Below, in pieces: positions 43,166 through 52,787 of a stretch of DNA of 64,000 nucleotides. The DNA lies in assembly GCF_026619415.1 (NCBI RefSeq), contig NZ_JAOVZR010000001.1, positions 62,001 through 126,000 on the forward strand, written 5' to 3'. Origin of the DNA: Hoeflea algicola (GTDB taxonomy: Bacteria > Pseudomonadota > Alphaproteobacteria > Rhizobiales > Rhizobiaceae). Each line of letters begins with the position of its first letter. The first letter of the stretch is position 1. Below the pieces are notes generated by a model, which worked only from the letters and a program-made list of their open reading frames with translations, had not been told where the DNA came from and made no database searches. A program made the position numbers and the translations under genes.

Positions 43166-44581
43166 ATGGGACTGAAGGATGTGGAGGCTGGCCATCGCAA
43201 CGAGGCCGGCATTGCCACCGTTATCGGGGTGCTCCGGCAGCGGCTTGGCGATCAGCTGCAAACCGGCGAAGCGTTGCGCGCCCAGCACGCCCATAGCACG
43301 ACCTATATTCCCGGCCAATTGCCAGACGCCGTGGTGTTTCCCGAATCAGCCGAAGAAGTGAAAATGATCGTCCGCGCCTGCGCCGATCACCAGGTGCCGG
43401 TCATTGCCTTTGGCGTTGGAACTTCGCTCGAAGGCCACGTCAATGCACCCCATGGCGGCATCTCGATCGACATGGGACGGATGAACAGGGTGCTGAAAGT
43501 CAACGCCGAGGATCTCGATTGCACAGTCGAGCCGGGCGTTACCCGCGAGCAGCTCAATTCCGACCTGCGCGATACTGGCCTGTTCTTTCCGATTGATCCG
43601 GGCGCCAATGCGACCATCGGCGGCATGACCGCGACCCGTGCCTCGGGCACCAACGCGGTGCGCTACGGCACCATGCGCGACAATGTCATCGCCGTCACGG
43701 CAGTGACCGCTAGCGGTGCGGAAATCCGTACCGCCCGCCGCGCCCGCAAATCATCGGCCGGTTACGATCTCACTCGCCTGTTTGTCGGATCAGAGGGCAC
43801 GCTCGGCGTCATTACTTCGGTCACGCTCCGGCTGCAGGGCATCCCGCAGGCAATCTCCGGCGGCGTTTGTCCGTTTCCGAGCGTCGAAGCGGCCTGCAAC
43901 GCGGTGATCATGACCATCCAGATGGGGATCCCGGTTGCGCGCATCGAATTGCTCGACGCACTGCAGATGAAGGCTTGCAACGCCTATTCGAAACTGTCCA
44001 ATTCCGAAACCCCGGCGCTGTTTCTGGAATTTCATGGTACCGACGCAGGCGTCGCCGAACAGGCGGCGATGTTTGCCGAGATCGCCGCCGAATGCGATGG
44101 CGGCGAGTTCTTGTGGACCACCAATCCGGAACGCCGCACCGAGCTGTGGAAGGCGCGCCACAATGCCTATTGGGCGGCGCTGCAATTGCGGCCTGGCGCC
44201 AAGGGTATTTCCACCGATGTCTGCGTGCCGATTTCTCGGCTGGCCGAATGTGTCAGTCAAACCCAGGCCGACATTGCGTCCGCCGGGTTGATCGCGCCGA
44301 TCGTTGGTCACGCTGGCGATGGCAATTTCCATGTACTGGTGTTACTCGATCCCGAGATTGCCGCTGAAGTTGACGCTGCGGAGGCGTTTGTCGAACGGCT
44401 CAACGCCCGGGCGCTGGCCATGGATGGCACGTGTACCGGCGAGCATGGCATTGGCCAGGGCAAGCGTGCCTATCTGACCCAGGAAATGGGAGAGGGCGTC
44501 TCTGTGATGCGGCAGATCAAGCAGGCGCTTGACCCGATGAACATCATGAACCCGGGCAAGGTGTTCGCATTCGAAGACTGA
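43166..44581 (+). CDS. FAD-dependent D-lactate/glycolate dehydrogenase-like oxidase
   Basis: 471 residues of the GlcD/DLD family. An FAD-binding PCMH domain (PVIAFGVGTSLEGHV, DPGANATIGGM and YDLTRLFVGSEGTLGVIT) and a C-terminal FAD-oxidase domain with GHAGDGNFHV and GEHGIGQGKR are complete. It oxidises an alpha-hydroxy acid such as D-lactate, probably at the membrane. GAGGAG precedes the ATG. The AsmA-like gene begins about 58 bp downstream; the two may share a transcript. The exact substrate is not decided. Confidence 0.9.
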   Translation: MGLKDVEAGHRNEAGIATVIGVLRQRLGDQLQTGEALRAQHAHSTTYIPGQLPDAVVFPESAEEVKMIVRACADHQVPVIAFGVGTSLEGHVNAPHGGISIDMGRMNRVLKVNAEDLDCTVEPGVTREQLNSDLRDTGLFFPIDPGANATIGGMTATRASGTNAVRYGTMRDNVIAVTAVTASGAEIRTARRARKSSAGYDLTRLFVGSEGTLGVITSVTLRLQGIPQAISGGVCPFPSVEAACNAVIMTIQMGIPVARIELLDALQMKACNAYSKLSNSETPALFLEFHGTDAGVAEQAAMFAEIAAECDGGEFLWTTNPERRTELWKARHNAYWAALQLRPGAKGISTDVCVPISRLAECVSQTQADIASAGLIAPIVGHAGDGNFHVLVLLDPEIAAEVDAAEAFVERLNARALAMDGTCTGEHGIGQGKRAYLTQEMGEGVSVMRQIKQALDPMNIMNPGKVFAFED

Positions 44582-44639
44582 GCGAAGACGATTGACGAAG
44601 GCAACAGCGGTCCAAGCAACCGCCATGGAGGATTGAAAA

Positions 44640-47600
44640 CTGGTCCGGATATTTGTCACCATCGGTGGCCTGTTGGTGTTGGCGCTGTTTGCGGCGCTGA
44701 TCGCCCCGTATTTTATCGACTGGACCAGCTATCGTACCGCGTTTGAGGCGGAAGCCAGCCGCATCATCGGTCAACCGGTCAAGGTGCATGGCGACGCTGA
44801 TGCGCGGTTGCTGCCATTCCCCTCGGTCACCTTTTCCGATGTGACTGTGGGCGGCGATGCGCAGCCGGCGATGACCATCAGCCGATTCTCGATGGATGCC
44901 GAACTGGCGCCATTCCTGAGTGGTGAGGTGCTGATTTTCGACATGCGCATCGAGGCGCCGAAGGCGGTGGTGCGAATCCTCGAAGACGGAACACTGGACT
45001 GGGCGCTCAAGCGCAAGCCGGCGAGGCCCGGCGATCTCGTGGTGCTGGAGAATGTTTCGATAAAGAATGCCGATATAACGGTCGTCGACGAGCAGAACGG
45101 CCGCACCCACCGTCTGCGCGGCATCAACGCCCAGGTATCGGCCGGGTCGCTGTCCGGGCCGTGGTCGATCGAGGCCGAGGGCGAGATCGAGGGCCACCGT
45201 GGTGGCGTGTCGATCAGCACCGGGTCGGCGCTCGCCGACGGATCGATCCGCATGCGCATGAAACTCGCGCCGGATGAATGGCCGGTGCTGCTGGAAGCCG
45301 AGGGTGAGGCGCGGATCAAAGACAACAAGCCGCTCTATGACGGGCTGTTCACCTTCACCGCGCTATCGAGTGGCACAGGTGAGGGCGCCAATCCGGCGCG
45401 GCCATTGATTGTTGCCAAGGGCGATTTTGCTGCCACCGACGAGCGGCTCGCAATCGAAGAATGGCGCGCGGAAATCGGCCTGTCCGATGATCCTTATGTG
45501 GTTACCGGCCAGGCCACCATCGACACCGGCCCGGACCCCGATTTTCTGTTGATCGCCGATGGCCAGCAGATCGATATGGACAGGCTCGGCGAAGAGCAGG
45601 CAGACGCCGGTGAAAACTCCGCGCCGGTGCCGCTGGAACAGCGGTTGGCGCTGCTCAACACCCTGATTAATCGGCTGCCGCCGCCGCCGCTGCCCGGACG
45701 GATATCGCTCATCCTGCCGGCCATCGTCGCCGGCGACACCACCTTGCGGGAAATACGGCTCAACGCCCGTCCCGATGGCAACGCCTGGTTGATCGACAAG
45801 TTCTCTGCCAATCTTCCCGGCCGCACCACGGTAGAGGCGCGTGGGCGGCTCATGTCCGGCGCATCGGCAAGCTTTGACGGCACGCTCACCGTGGCCTCGA
45901 CCCAGCCCTCGGGTCTTGCCAACTGGCTGGTCGGCGATGTCGATCCGGTGATCCGGCGGCTGAACGCTGCCGGCTTTTCCGCCAATGTCAGCCTGTCGGC
46001 ACAATTGCAGCGTTTCGAGGCGCTGGAGATTGCCGTCGGACCGGCCATTCTCAAGGGGCGGATGGAGCGACATTTGCCGGCTGAGGGCGCACCGTCGCTG
46101 TCAATCGAGCTGGCTGGCGACACTTTTGATGTCGATGCCGTGCGCGCACTGGCACTGCTTGTTGATGCCGATGGTGGCGCAGTTGGCCCGCTCACAGACT
46201 ACAATGTGGCCGCCCGTCTCAAGGCCGATATCCTGACCGTGGGCGATTATCAGATCGGCGGCGTCGACACCTCGTTTTTCTGGCGTGACCAGCGCCTGAC
46301 CGTCGAAAATATGGCATTTGCCGATCTTGCTGGTGCGTCGGGTGCATTTACCGCAGCGCTCGCCGGCCCTCTGGAAGCACCCAGCGGTACGGTTGACGGG
46401 CAGGTGAGTGCGGAAAGTGCTGCAGGCCTGTTCGAACTTGCCGACCGCCTCAGTGGTGGCCATGCGCTGGTGCGCCGTCTGGCGGCCAACAGTTTTGCCT
46501 TTGATGACCTTTCGGCAAAGCTGAAACTGGACCTGGCGCCGGATTCCGGGCCGGAACTGACGCTGGAGGGGCAATCTGGCGGCAGCGGCTTCAGCCTGCG
46601 CGCCAGTGGCACCGGCCTGAGGCCGGGCGGTGATGGTCCGCGCACCGTGAGCCTCGATATCGACAACCCCGAAGCCTACCGGATCCTGGAGCAGGCGGGC
46701 TTTGCGGTGCTGCCCTATGAAGGCGAAGGTCCCGCAGCGCTCAAGCTTAATGTCTCCGGCGGCGCCGACAATGGTGATCTGGCCATCGACGCCACATTCA
46801 CGTCGGGCTCGACGGTATTGTCGCTTGATGGCAATGGCGCCATGCCCGCCGCCGGGCCGCTTACCGGTCTGTTCAGCTTGGGCGTTGAGTCTGGTGACAT
46901 CGAACCCTTTGCCGTTATGTTCGGGTTGTCGCTGCCCCAGGTCGGCGTCGGGCTACCAGCATCGCTGACCGCCCGTCTGGCGATGAATGGCGAGCAGTCC
47001 GTTCTTAGCGAAATCGATGGTGCAGCGGGCGGCAACGGATTTTCGGGCCAGTTGAGTTTTGACCGGAGCGCAAGTCCGCTGGCGGGGACCGGCGCGCTTC
47101 ACGTCGAGCGCGCCGATCTGGAATGGTTGTCGGCTCTCTCTCTTGGGCCATCCTTGACCGGTTCCGACGGCGCCACCTGGAGCTCGGAGCCGTTTCTGCC
47201 GCCGGCACTCGATCAGCCGGATATGCAAATAGTACTGAAAGCCGACCTGATCGAGCTTGGACGCGCCGGTTCCGCCCGCAACTTCACTTCAGAGCTGACG
47301 ACCGGTGCGGGTGTGATGATTTTGGCGAACGCCGAGGCCGATTGGTTCGGCGGTCGTCTTGGCGGCAATCTCTCGCTGACCAATGCCAATGGCTCGGTGT
47401 TTCTGTCGGGCAGGGTGTCATCCACTGGGGTCGATCTTGCAGCGGTCGAGCGTGCCATCCGTGGCTCGGCTGTGCTGAGTGGCGGAATTGATATCAGCGC
47501 CAGCGTCGAGGGTACTGGCAAATCGATGGGCGAGGTTGCTGCTTCACTGGCCGGAGGCGGAGAACTGGCGGCGAATGATCTCGTCATCAACGAAATCGAC

Positions 47601-48572
47601 CCAGGGGCCTTTGCCCGCATTCTTGGCGCCGCCGACCGGGAAGGCTTCAAGATCGAGACCGACACAGTTGGCGACATGGTTGCAGGCTTCATGACCGGAG
47701 GCGAAATGCGCGCCAAGAGCTTGGCCCTGCCGTTCACGCTGACCGGCGGAGTGATGCGCTTTTCAACCGCAGAGATTGACGGCGAACGGGCGCGGCTGGC
47801 GGGCGATGCCCGGGTTGATCTGCTGGGGCTCAAACTCGAATCCGACTGGCGGCTGAGTTTTGAACCGGGCGTCGAAGCGATCGCCGGCGGTGATCCTTCG
47901 GTGGTGTTTGCGCTCGCCGGGTTGCTGGTCGATCCGGCGTTGTCGATCGATGCCACTCAGATGACCAATTATCTGTCGATGCGGGCTTTCGAGCGTGAAC
48001 GGCGCAAGGTCGAATTGTTGCAGGCAGGCGTGGTCGAGAAGCAGCGACTGCGCCGCGAGGTGGCATTGCTCAAGGAGCGCGCGGCGCAGCGTAAAGCCCG
48101 CGCTGAGGCCGAGCAGGCTGCTCAGCGGGCGATCGAGGAAATCAATCGTCAAGCGCAGGCGGAAGCTGCGCAACTGGCCGAGGAGCAAGCCCGCCAGGCC
48201 GCCGAAGCCGAAGCTGCGGCCAAGGCGGCCGAAAAGGTCCGCGCAGAGCAACAGGCAATAGCAGACGAACAGGCCAGGCGCGAGGCTGCAGAACAGGCTG
48301 CGCGGCTGGCTGAGGAAAATGTTCAAAAAGCGAGGGAGGCAGAAGCCGCAGCCGCGGCCAAGACCGAGGCGCAGCGCGCCGCGGAAGAAGCGGCCCGTGA
48401 AAAAGCCCGGCAGGCTCCTGCGGTTGAGCGCCGGACCTTGCCTGATCCGGTGGCCGATCCGCCTTCAGCCCTTGCCAACGAACCGCCCCCGCAGGGCCTT
48501 CCCGAGCTTCAGTTCGAGGATCTTCCCGGCGTCAACGACCCGATCCGCAGCCTGATAGCGCCGGACGGTTAG
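44640..48572 (+). CDS. Long AsmA-family membrane protein
   Basis: About 1310 residues. An N-terminal membrane helix with VRIFVTIGGLLVLALFA is followed by IAPYFIDWTSYR, the mark of AsmA proteins, then long beta-rich repeats, and a C-terminal Ala/Glu/Arg-rich coiled coil of about 130 residues. AsmA proteins span the periplasm and are linked to lipid transport to the outer membrane. No ATG/GTG/TTG precedes the conserved VRIF, but a CTG at 44640 does, with GGAGG 8 bases upstream; a TTG at 44673 would delete 11 residues of the conserved head. So CTG is the likely start. The stop overlaps that of the convergent RHH gene. Confidence 0.85.
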   Translation: MVRIFVTIGGLLVLALFAALIAPYFIDWTSYRTAFEAEASRIIGQPVKVHGDADARLLPFPSVTFSDVTVGGDAQPAMTISRFSMDAELAPFLSGEVLIFDMRIEAPKAVVRILEDGTLDWALKRKPARPGDLVVLENVSIKNADITVVDEQNGRTHRLRGINAQVSAGSLSGPWSIEAEGEIEGHRGGVSISTGSALADGSIRMRMKLAPDEWPVLLEAEGEARIKDNKPLYDGLFTFTALSSGTGEGANPARPLIVAKGDFAATDERLAIEEWRAEIGLSDDPYVVTGQATIDTGPDPDFLLIADGQQIDMDRLGEEQADAGENSAPVPLEQRLALLNTLINRLPPPPLPGRISLILPAIVAGDTTLREIRLNARPDGNAWLIDKFSANLPGRTTVEARGRLMSGASASFDGTLTVASTQPSGLANWLVGDVDPVIRRLNAAGFSANVSLSAQLQRFEALEIAVGPAILKGRMERHLPAEGAPSLSIELAGDTFDVDAVRALALLVDADGGAVGPLTDYNVAARLKADILTVGDYQIGGVDTSFFWRDQRLTVENMAFADLAGASGAFTAALAGPLEAPSGTVDGQVSAESAAGLFELADRLSGGHALVRRLAANSFAFDDLSAKLKLDLAPDSGPELTLEGQSGGSGFSLRASGTGLRPGGDGPRTVSLDIDNPEAYRILEQAGFAVLPYEGEGPAALKLNVSGGADNGDLAIDATFTSGSTVLSLDGNGAMPAAGPLTGLFSLGVESGDIEPFAVMFGLSLPQVGVGLPASLTARLAMNGEQSVLSEIDGAAGGNGFSGQLSFDRSASPLAGTGALHVERADLEWLSALSLGPSLTGSDGATWSSEPFLPPALDQPDMQIVLKADLIELGRAGSARNFTSELTTGAGVMILANAEADWFGGRLGGNLSLTNANGSVFLSGRVSSTGVDLAAVERAIRGSAVLSGGIDISASVEGTGKSMGEVAASLAGGGELAANDLVINEIDPGAFARILGAADREGFKIETDTVGDMVAGFMTGGEMRAKSLALPFTLTGGVMRFSTAEIDGERARLAGDARVDLLGLKLESDWRLSFEPGVEAIAGGDPSVVFALAGLLVDPALSIDATQMTNYLSMRAFERERRKVELLQAGVVEKQRLRREVALLKERAAQRKARAEAEQAAQRAIEEINRQAQAEAAQLAEEQARQAAEAEAAAKAAEKVRAEQQAIADEQARREAAEQAARLAEENVQKAREAEAAAAAKTEAQRAAEEAAREKARQAPAVERRTLPDPVADPPSALANEPPPQGLPELQFEDLPGVNDPIRSLIAPDG

Positions 48573-48832
48573 GTTTCGTCTGATTGTTTCTGGGGAGAAG
48601 GGCGGTTGGCGCCGCCCTCGATCGCCCATTCCAGCACCGCCACGCGAATAGCCGATGACAAATTGCCCGGCGTTGACTGATTGCCGTCGATTTCGGCAAT
48701 CAGCGCCGCCACCGAGAGGTGGCGCTGTGCAGCCATCGTTCTCAGCGCATTCATGAAAGTGTCTTCAAGCGTGATGCTGGTGCGGTGCCCGCGAATGTTG
48801 ACTGACTGCTTGCGGATCCGCGCGTCGGACAT
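48569..48832 (-). CDS. Ribbon-helix-helix domain protein
   Basis: 87 residues. KQSVNIRGHRTSITLEDTF is followed by a helix-turn-helix-like pair (ALRTMAAQRHLSVAALIAEI), matching the RHH_4 family of small DNA-binding proteins, common in Rhizobiales. It is the last gene of a three-gene minus-strand operon (sspB, DUF4169, this gene), with 3 bp to the gene before it. Its target is unknown. Confidence 0.8.
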   Translation of the reverse strand: MSDARIRKQSVNIRGHRTSITLEDTFMNALRTMAAQRHLSVAALIAEIDGNQSTPGNLSSAIRVAVLEWAIEGGANRPSPQKQSDET

Positions 48833-48835
48833 CAG

Positions 48836-49030
48836 TCAGCTTTCTGGCTTGCCGGGATCGCGCCGTGAAGCCTGGTGATCGCGCGTGGCCTTGTCATTGC
48901 GGGCTTTGGCCAGTTCGCGTTCGGCCTTGCTGCGTCCGTGTTCGAAACGGTTGCGTTCGGTAGCGGCTTCCTTGTCAGCCCGGTCGCGGCGCTTGCGGGC
49001 GGTGCGCAGATTGACGATATCGCCGCTCAT
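48836..49030 (-). CDS. DUF4169 family protein
   Basis: 64 residues, very basic and helical, beginning MSGDIVNLRTARKRRDRADK, the recognised DUF4169 pattern, with a long charged helix (ATERNRFEHGRSKAERELAK). Its function is unknown; the composition suggests nucleic-acid binding. It lies 12 bp after sspB and 3 bp before the RHH gene, so all three are one operon. Confidence 0.85.
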   Translation of the reverse strand: MSGDIVNLRTARKRRDRADKEAATERNRFEHGRSKAERELAKARNDKATRDHQASRRDPGKPES

Positions 49031-49042
49031 GGCACCAGCCTG

Positions 49043-49609
49043 TCAGCTTTTCTTGCGGAAGGAATCGAGCGAAACCACATCGGCGCCAGGCTTTTTGTCG
49101 CCGTCCGATTCCGTGCCGGCCTCTTTGGCGGCGGCTTCCTTGGTCTCGGATGCGTCGTCGCTCTCGAGCTCGACCAGCCGCTCGATCGTGCCGGCCAGTT
49201 CGGCGCGTTCGTCGTCTTCGCCGTCGCCGCCGTCATTGGCCGCGTTTTCCAGAACCGTGTCGAACTCCAGCTCGAAATTGACCGACGGATCGTAGAACCC
49301 GCGCACGGCGGCAAACGGAATGACCAGTTTTTCCGGCTTGTCGGAGAAGGAGAGGCCGATCTCGAACAGCGATTCCGTCACCTTCATTTCCCAGAATTGA
49401 TGCTGGACCACGATGGTCATCTGTTCCGGGTAGCGCTCCTTGAGCGCGGTCGAAATCCGCACGCCCGGCGCTTCGGTCAGGAAGGTAATGAAAAAATGAT
49501 GGTCGCCGGGCAGATAGCCGGTCGCAGCAACTTCGGACAGAACCTTGCGGATGACGCCGCGAAGCGCGTCCTGGGCAAGTATGTCGTATCGAATATGGTC
49601 CTGCGGCAT
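49043..49609 (-). CDS. sspB: SspB-family adaptor of ClpXP
   Basis: 188 residues. An N-terminal ribosome/substrate-binding domain (HIRYDILAQDALRGVIRKVL and YPEQMTIVVQHQFWEMKV) is followed by an acidic flexible tail, and a C-terminal motif (ADVVSLDSFRKKS) that contains the short ClpX-binding sequence typical of the family. It binds ssrA-tagged proteins and delivers them to ClpXP. I chose the ATG at 49609, whose product begins MPQDHIRYD as relatives do. The tmRNA gene that makes the tag lies directly upstream on the same strand. Confidence 0.9.
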   Translation of the reverse strand: MPQDHIRYDILAQDALRGVIRKVLSEVAATGYLPGDHHFFITFLTEAPGVRISTALKERYPEQMTIVVQHQFWEMKVTESLFEIGLSFSDKPEKLVIPFAAVRGFYDPSVNFELEFDTVLENAANDGGDGEDDERAELAGTIERLVELESDDASETKEAAAKEAGTESDGDKKPGADVVSLDSFRKKS

Positions 49610-49769
49610 CAGCGCGTTCTTTCCTGTCACCTTGCCCGTCCGGGCTACGTATCGCTTAGGGTCAACTCGGACGGTGGTTACACCATTGCCGAGTCAGCAA
49701 GCCCCTTTATAAGCGCAAACTGGCCCCTGCGGAAAGCCGAACAAATCCGGCAGTATCAAGGGAAGAGAA

Positions 49770-50104
49770 ATAAGTGGAGGTTTCTGTTGCCAGGTACCTC
49801 CGAACCCCGCCCAGAAGTGCGACCCTCTAGGACTTAATTTGAAGTGTCACACCGCAATTAAGCAGCGAGACGAGCTTCCGCATAGTTGTCATTTGCAACT
49901 ACAAGTTTAGCCCGATAACGGTGGTACAATACCGAACAAAAAGCCGCTCTTTACACCCTCGTCGATCCTGTTTCGCCCCCATCATCATCCGGCCGCGTGG
50001 CCTGTCGGCATCTGGGCCGGATCATGGTGGAGGCGCCGGGTACCGCCCCCGGGTCCGAATGGTTTATTTCAACGCTCGTTTATTGTCATAGCTGCTTGCA
50101 CAGC
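49770..50104 (-). ncRNA. ssrA: Circularly permuted two-piece tmRNA
   Basis: On the minus strand the acceptor piece comes first (about 50104-50025) and ends in an encoded CCACCA. A removable spacer with its own pairing (ATCCGGCC...GGCCGGAT) follows, and then the coding piece, which starts GGGGGCG at 49980. GGGGGCG pairs over 7 bases with CGCCTCC of the acceptor piece. The tag frame runs from 49896 to 49858: A-N-D-N-Y-A-E-A-R-L-A-A then TAA, as in rhizobia. A hairpin GGAGGT...ACCTCC at 49775-49801 marks the approximate 3' end. The outer ends are approximate. Confidence 0.93.
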
Positions 50105-50110
50105 ATCCTC

Positions 50111-50139
50111 AATATAGGGTGCGTAAAGCCACTTGAAAA
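50111..50139 (-). promoter_or_regulatory. Likely ssrA promoter
   Basis: On the minus strand, TATATT (-10) lies 17 bases from TTTTCA (a weak -35), which places the transcript start near 50104, a good distance for an acceptor piece of about 80 nt. The -35 falls in an imperfect hairpin with arms CTTGAA and TTCAAG (50132-50156). Confidence 0.5.
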
Positions 50140-50256
50140 GGGGTAATCCCTTCAAGCGGCTATTGACAGTGACAGTTCGATTGCCAAACATGCGGTTATT
50201 GCATTGCCACGGGAAAAGGCGCCCAGCGCGGGCTTTTCCAACAAAGGGGATTATTC

Positions 50257-50565
50257 ATGACTGACTATGCAGCCGATGTGAAGAAGTATGATGCCGGTGC
50301 ATCCGATGAAACCATCGGCAAGATTGTCAAGCATCTTGGCATCGCCTTGCGCAGCCGCGATGCCTCGCTGGTTTCTTGTTCTGATCCGTCGGAACTGGCC
50401 CGCGTTGTCGAAAAATGGTGTGGCAAGAAGCTTGGCGTTACCGGCGCTGCCGCAGAAGATGCCGTTGCCGCCGTTTGCGAAACCATGAAGGCCGACCGTT
50501 CCAAGGCGCGCGTCACCTTCTATTACCTGGTCGCCAAGCATCTGGGCAAACTCGACACGCTGTAA
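50257..50565 (+). CDS. DUF2853 family protein
   Basis: 102 residues beginning MTDYAADVKKYDAGASDE, with GKIVKHLGIALRSRDASLVS and MKADRSKARVTFYYLVAKH, matching DUF2853, a small alpha-helical cytosolic protein of unknown function. AAAGGGGA lies about 9 bases before the ATG. It has its own terminator. It is divergent from the ssrA gene; 150 bp between them hold both promoters. Confidence 0.88.
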   Translation: MTDYAADVKKYDAGASDETIGKIVKHLGIALRSRDASLVSCSDPSELARVVEKWCGKKLGVTGAAAEDAVAAVCETMKADRSKARVTFYYLVAKHLGKLDTL

Positions 50566-50583
50566 ACTTCAGGTTCGTTTTCA

Positions 50584-50621
50584 GGCCCCGCTCCGGCAAC
50601 CACGCCGGGGCGGGGCTTTTT
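50584..50621 (+). terminator. Terminator of the DUF2853 gene
   Basis: A GC-rich hairpin with arms GCCCCG and CGGGGC around inner CCGGC/GCCGG pairing is followed by TTTTT, about 20 bp after the stop. Confidence 0.85.
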
Positions 50622-50732
50622 GTTGCCTGGAATCTGCCCATGTCAGCGGTTGCGGGCGCAACATGCGCTGACCTCTAGGCAGATTTTTTCTTCGGTGGTA
50701 TTTTGAGGCCAGTTTGTTGGAGGTGGAATGCG

Positions 50733-51912
50733 ATGCCAGCAGATGACTTCTCGATCCTGATCGGCACCACCAAAGGTGCCTTTATGGTCTCCTCGGATGC
50801 CGACCGCACCGGATGGACCGTCAAGGGCCCGTTCTGCGACGGTTGGCCGATCAACCACATGATCGGCGATCCGGCCAGCGGCACGCTCTGGGCCGCCGGC
50901 GGTGGTGACTGGCACGGCGCCGGTGTCTGGCGCTCGACCGACGGCGGCGAGAGCTGGGAGGTTGCCCGGCTGACCAAAGGCACGCTCGACGATTGGGCCG
51001 CCAACGACCCTGATTTCGCCGCTATGGTCAACTGGACAGATAAAGCCCTGCCATTCTCGGATGATTTCTCGCAGATCTGGTCGCTCAGTCACGCTCACGG
51101 CACGCTCTATGCCGGCACCAAGCCCGCGGGTTTGCTGAAAAGCGGCGACGGCGGCGAGAGTTGGGAGAAGGTGCAGGGGCTGACCGACCATCCCTCTGCT
51201 GCCGATTGGAACCCGGGCGCCGCCGGGCTGGTGTTGCACACGATCGCCTCCGACCCGGCTAACCCGCAAAAGCTCTGGGTTGGCATCTCGGCCGCCGGCG
51301 TGTTCGCCACCGAAGACGGGGGCTTCCTGGGAGCGGCGCAACCGGTTGTCGAACGCCAAAGCCTGCGTCGGCCACGATCACCCGGCCGGCCCGCGCGACG
51401 GTGAAATCGGCCATTGCGTGCACAACATGATGCGCGCGCCTGGCTCTTCCGATCTGCTCTACCAACAAAACCATCACGGGGTCTGGCGCTCGGTCGATGG
51501 CGGCCGCAACTGGGATGACATCACCGTAGGACTGCCTTCGACATTCGGTTTTCCGATCCGCGTGCATCCGCGCGACCCGGATACGATCTGGACGTTGCCG
51601 CTCAACGGCGACAGCCAGGGCCGCTATCCACCCGATGCAGCGGCGGCGGTCTGGCGCTCCCGCGATGGTGGCAAGTCCTGGAAGGGCATGCGCGAAGGAC
51701 TGCCGCAGCAAAGCTGCTATTTCACGGTTCTGCGCCAGGCCATGGCGGGTGACGCGCGCGATCCGGCCGGGGTCTATTTCGGCACCAACAGCGGCTCATT
51801 GTTTGCCAGCACCAATGAGGGCGACAGCTGGCAGGAAATCGCCCGCCACCTGCCGACCATCCTGTCGGTGGAAGTTGTCGACAGGCAATATAGTCGGGTA
51901 GGGCGGGGATAA
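50733..51912 (+). pseudogene. BNR/sialidase-like repeat protein gene with a frameshift
   Basis: The product would be about 390 residues of BNR-type beta-propeller repeats (STDGGESW, SGDGGESW, SVDGGRNW and SRDGGKSW), the fold of sialidases and photosystem assembly factors. The first frame runs to 51404; the family sequence leaves it at about 51318-51322, where a G-run (GACGGGGGCTTCC) breaks the expected TEDGGASW repeat, and continues in another frame from SWERRNRLSNAKACVG to the stop at 51912. This is a two-base loss or one-base gain in a homopolymer, so a sequencing error is possible. GGAGG precedes the ATG. Confidence 0.75.
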
Positions 51913-51984
51913 CCTGCGGGCAGCGTTTCGATGGCGCGCCATCTCCGCTAAGGTCGGGCCATCTCGAATCACAAAGCGGCGGTC

Positions 51985-52779
51985 ATGCGGCAATATCACG
52001 ATCTACTTCGCCTGGTGCTTGAACAGGGCACCGACAGGGACGACCGCACCGGCACCGGCACGCGCAGCCTGTTCGGCCATCAGATGCGGTTTGACCTGGC
52101 GGAGGGGTTTCCAGCACTGACCACCAAGAAACTGCATCTGCGCTCGATCATCCACGAGTTGCTGTGGTTTCTCAAAGGCGAAACCAATATTGCCTATCTC
52201 AAGGCCAATGGTGTCTCGATCTGGGATGAATGGGCCGATGATAACGGCGATCTCGGCCCGGTCTATGGCGCGCAATGGCGTTCCTGGCCGGCGCCAGGCG
52301 GCAAGACCATCGACCAGATCGCCGGTGTCGTCAGCCAGATCCGGAACAATCCGGCTTCGCGCCGGCACATCGTCTCGGCCTGGAATCCTGCCGAGGTCGA
52401 TGACATGGCGCTGCCGCCGTGCCATTGCCTGTTCCAGTTCTATGTCGCCGATGGCAAGTTGTCCTGCCAGCTCTATCAGCGCTCCGCCGACATCTTTTTG
52501 GGCGTGCCGTTCAACATCGCCTCCTATGCGTTGCTGACCATGATGGTGGCCCAGGTCACCGGGCTCAAGCCCGGCGATTTCGTCCACACGCTGGGTGACA
52601 CGCATCTGTACAACAACCATTTCGATCAGGCCCGGCTGCAATTGTCGCGTACCCCGAAGCCATTGCCGACGATGCGACTCAACCCCGATATCAACGATCT
52701 GTTCGGTTTCAGTTACGAGGATTTCACTCTGGAAAACTACACCCCCGATCCGGCGATTTCCGCGCCGATCGCGGTGTGA
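51985..52779 (+). CDS. thyA: Thymidylate synthase
   Basis: 264 residues, the normal length of bacterial ThyA. It methylates dUMP to dTMP with methylenetetrahydrofolate, leaving dihydrofolate. [16 protein letters not shown] is the N-terminal arginine loop, [12 protein letters not shown] holds the catalytic cysteine, and [17 protein letters not shown], then [12 protein letters not shown] bind substrate and folate. The dihydrofolate reductase gene follows by a few bases, the classic thyA-folA pair that recycles the folate. It is cytosolic. Confidence 0.96.
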   Translation: MRQYHDLLRLVLEQGTDRDDRTGTGTRSLFGHQMRFDLAEGFPALTTKKLHLRSIIHELLWFLKGETNIAYLKANGVSIWDEWADDNGDLGPVYGAQWRSWPAPGGKTIDQIAGVVSQIRNNPASRRHIVSAWNPAEVDDMALPPCHCLFQFYVADGKLSCQLYQRSADIFLGVPFNIASYALLTMMVAQVTGLKPGDFVHTLGDTHLYNNHFDQARLQLSRTPKPLPTMRLNPDINDLFGFSYEDFTLENYTPDPAISAPIAV

Positions 52780-52787
52780 GGCGTCAG

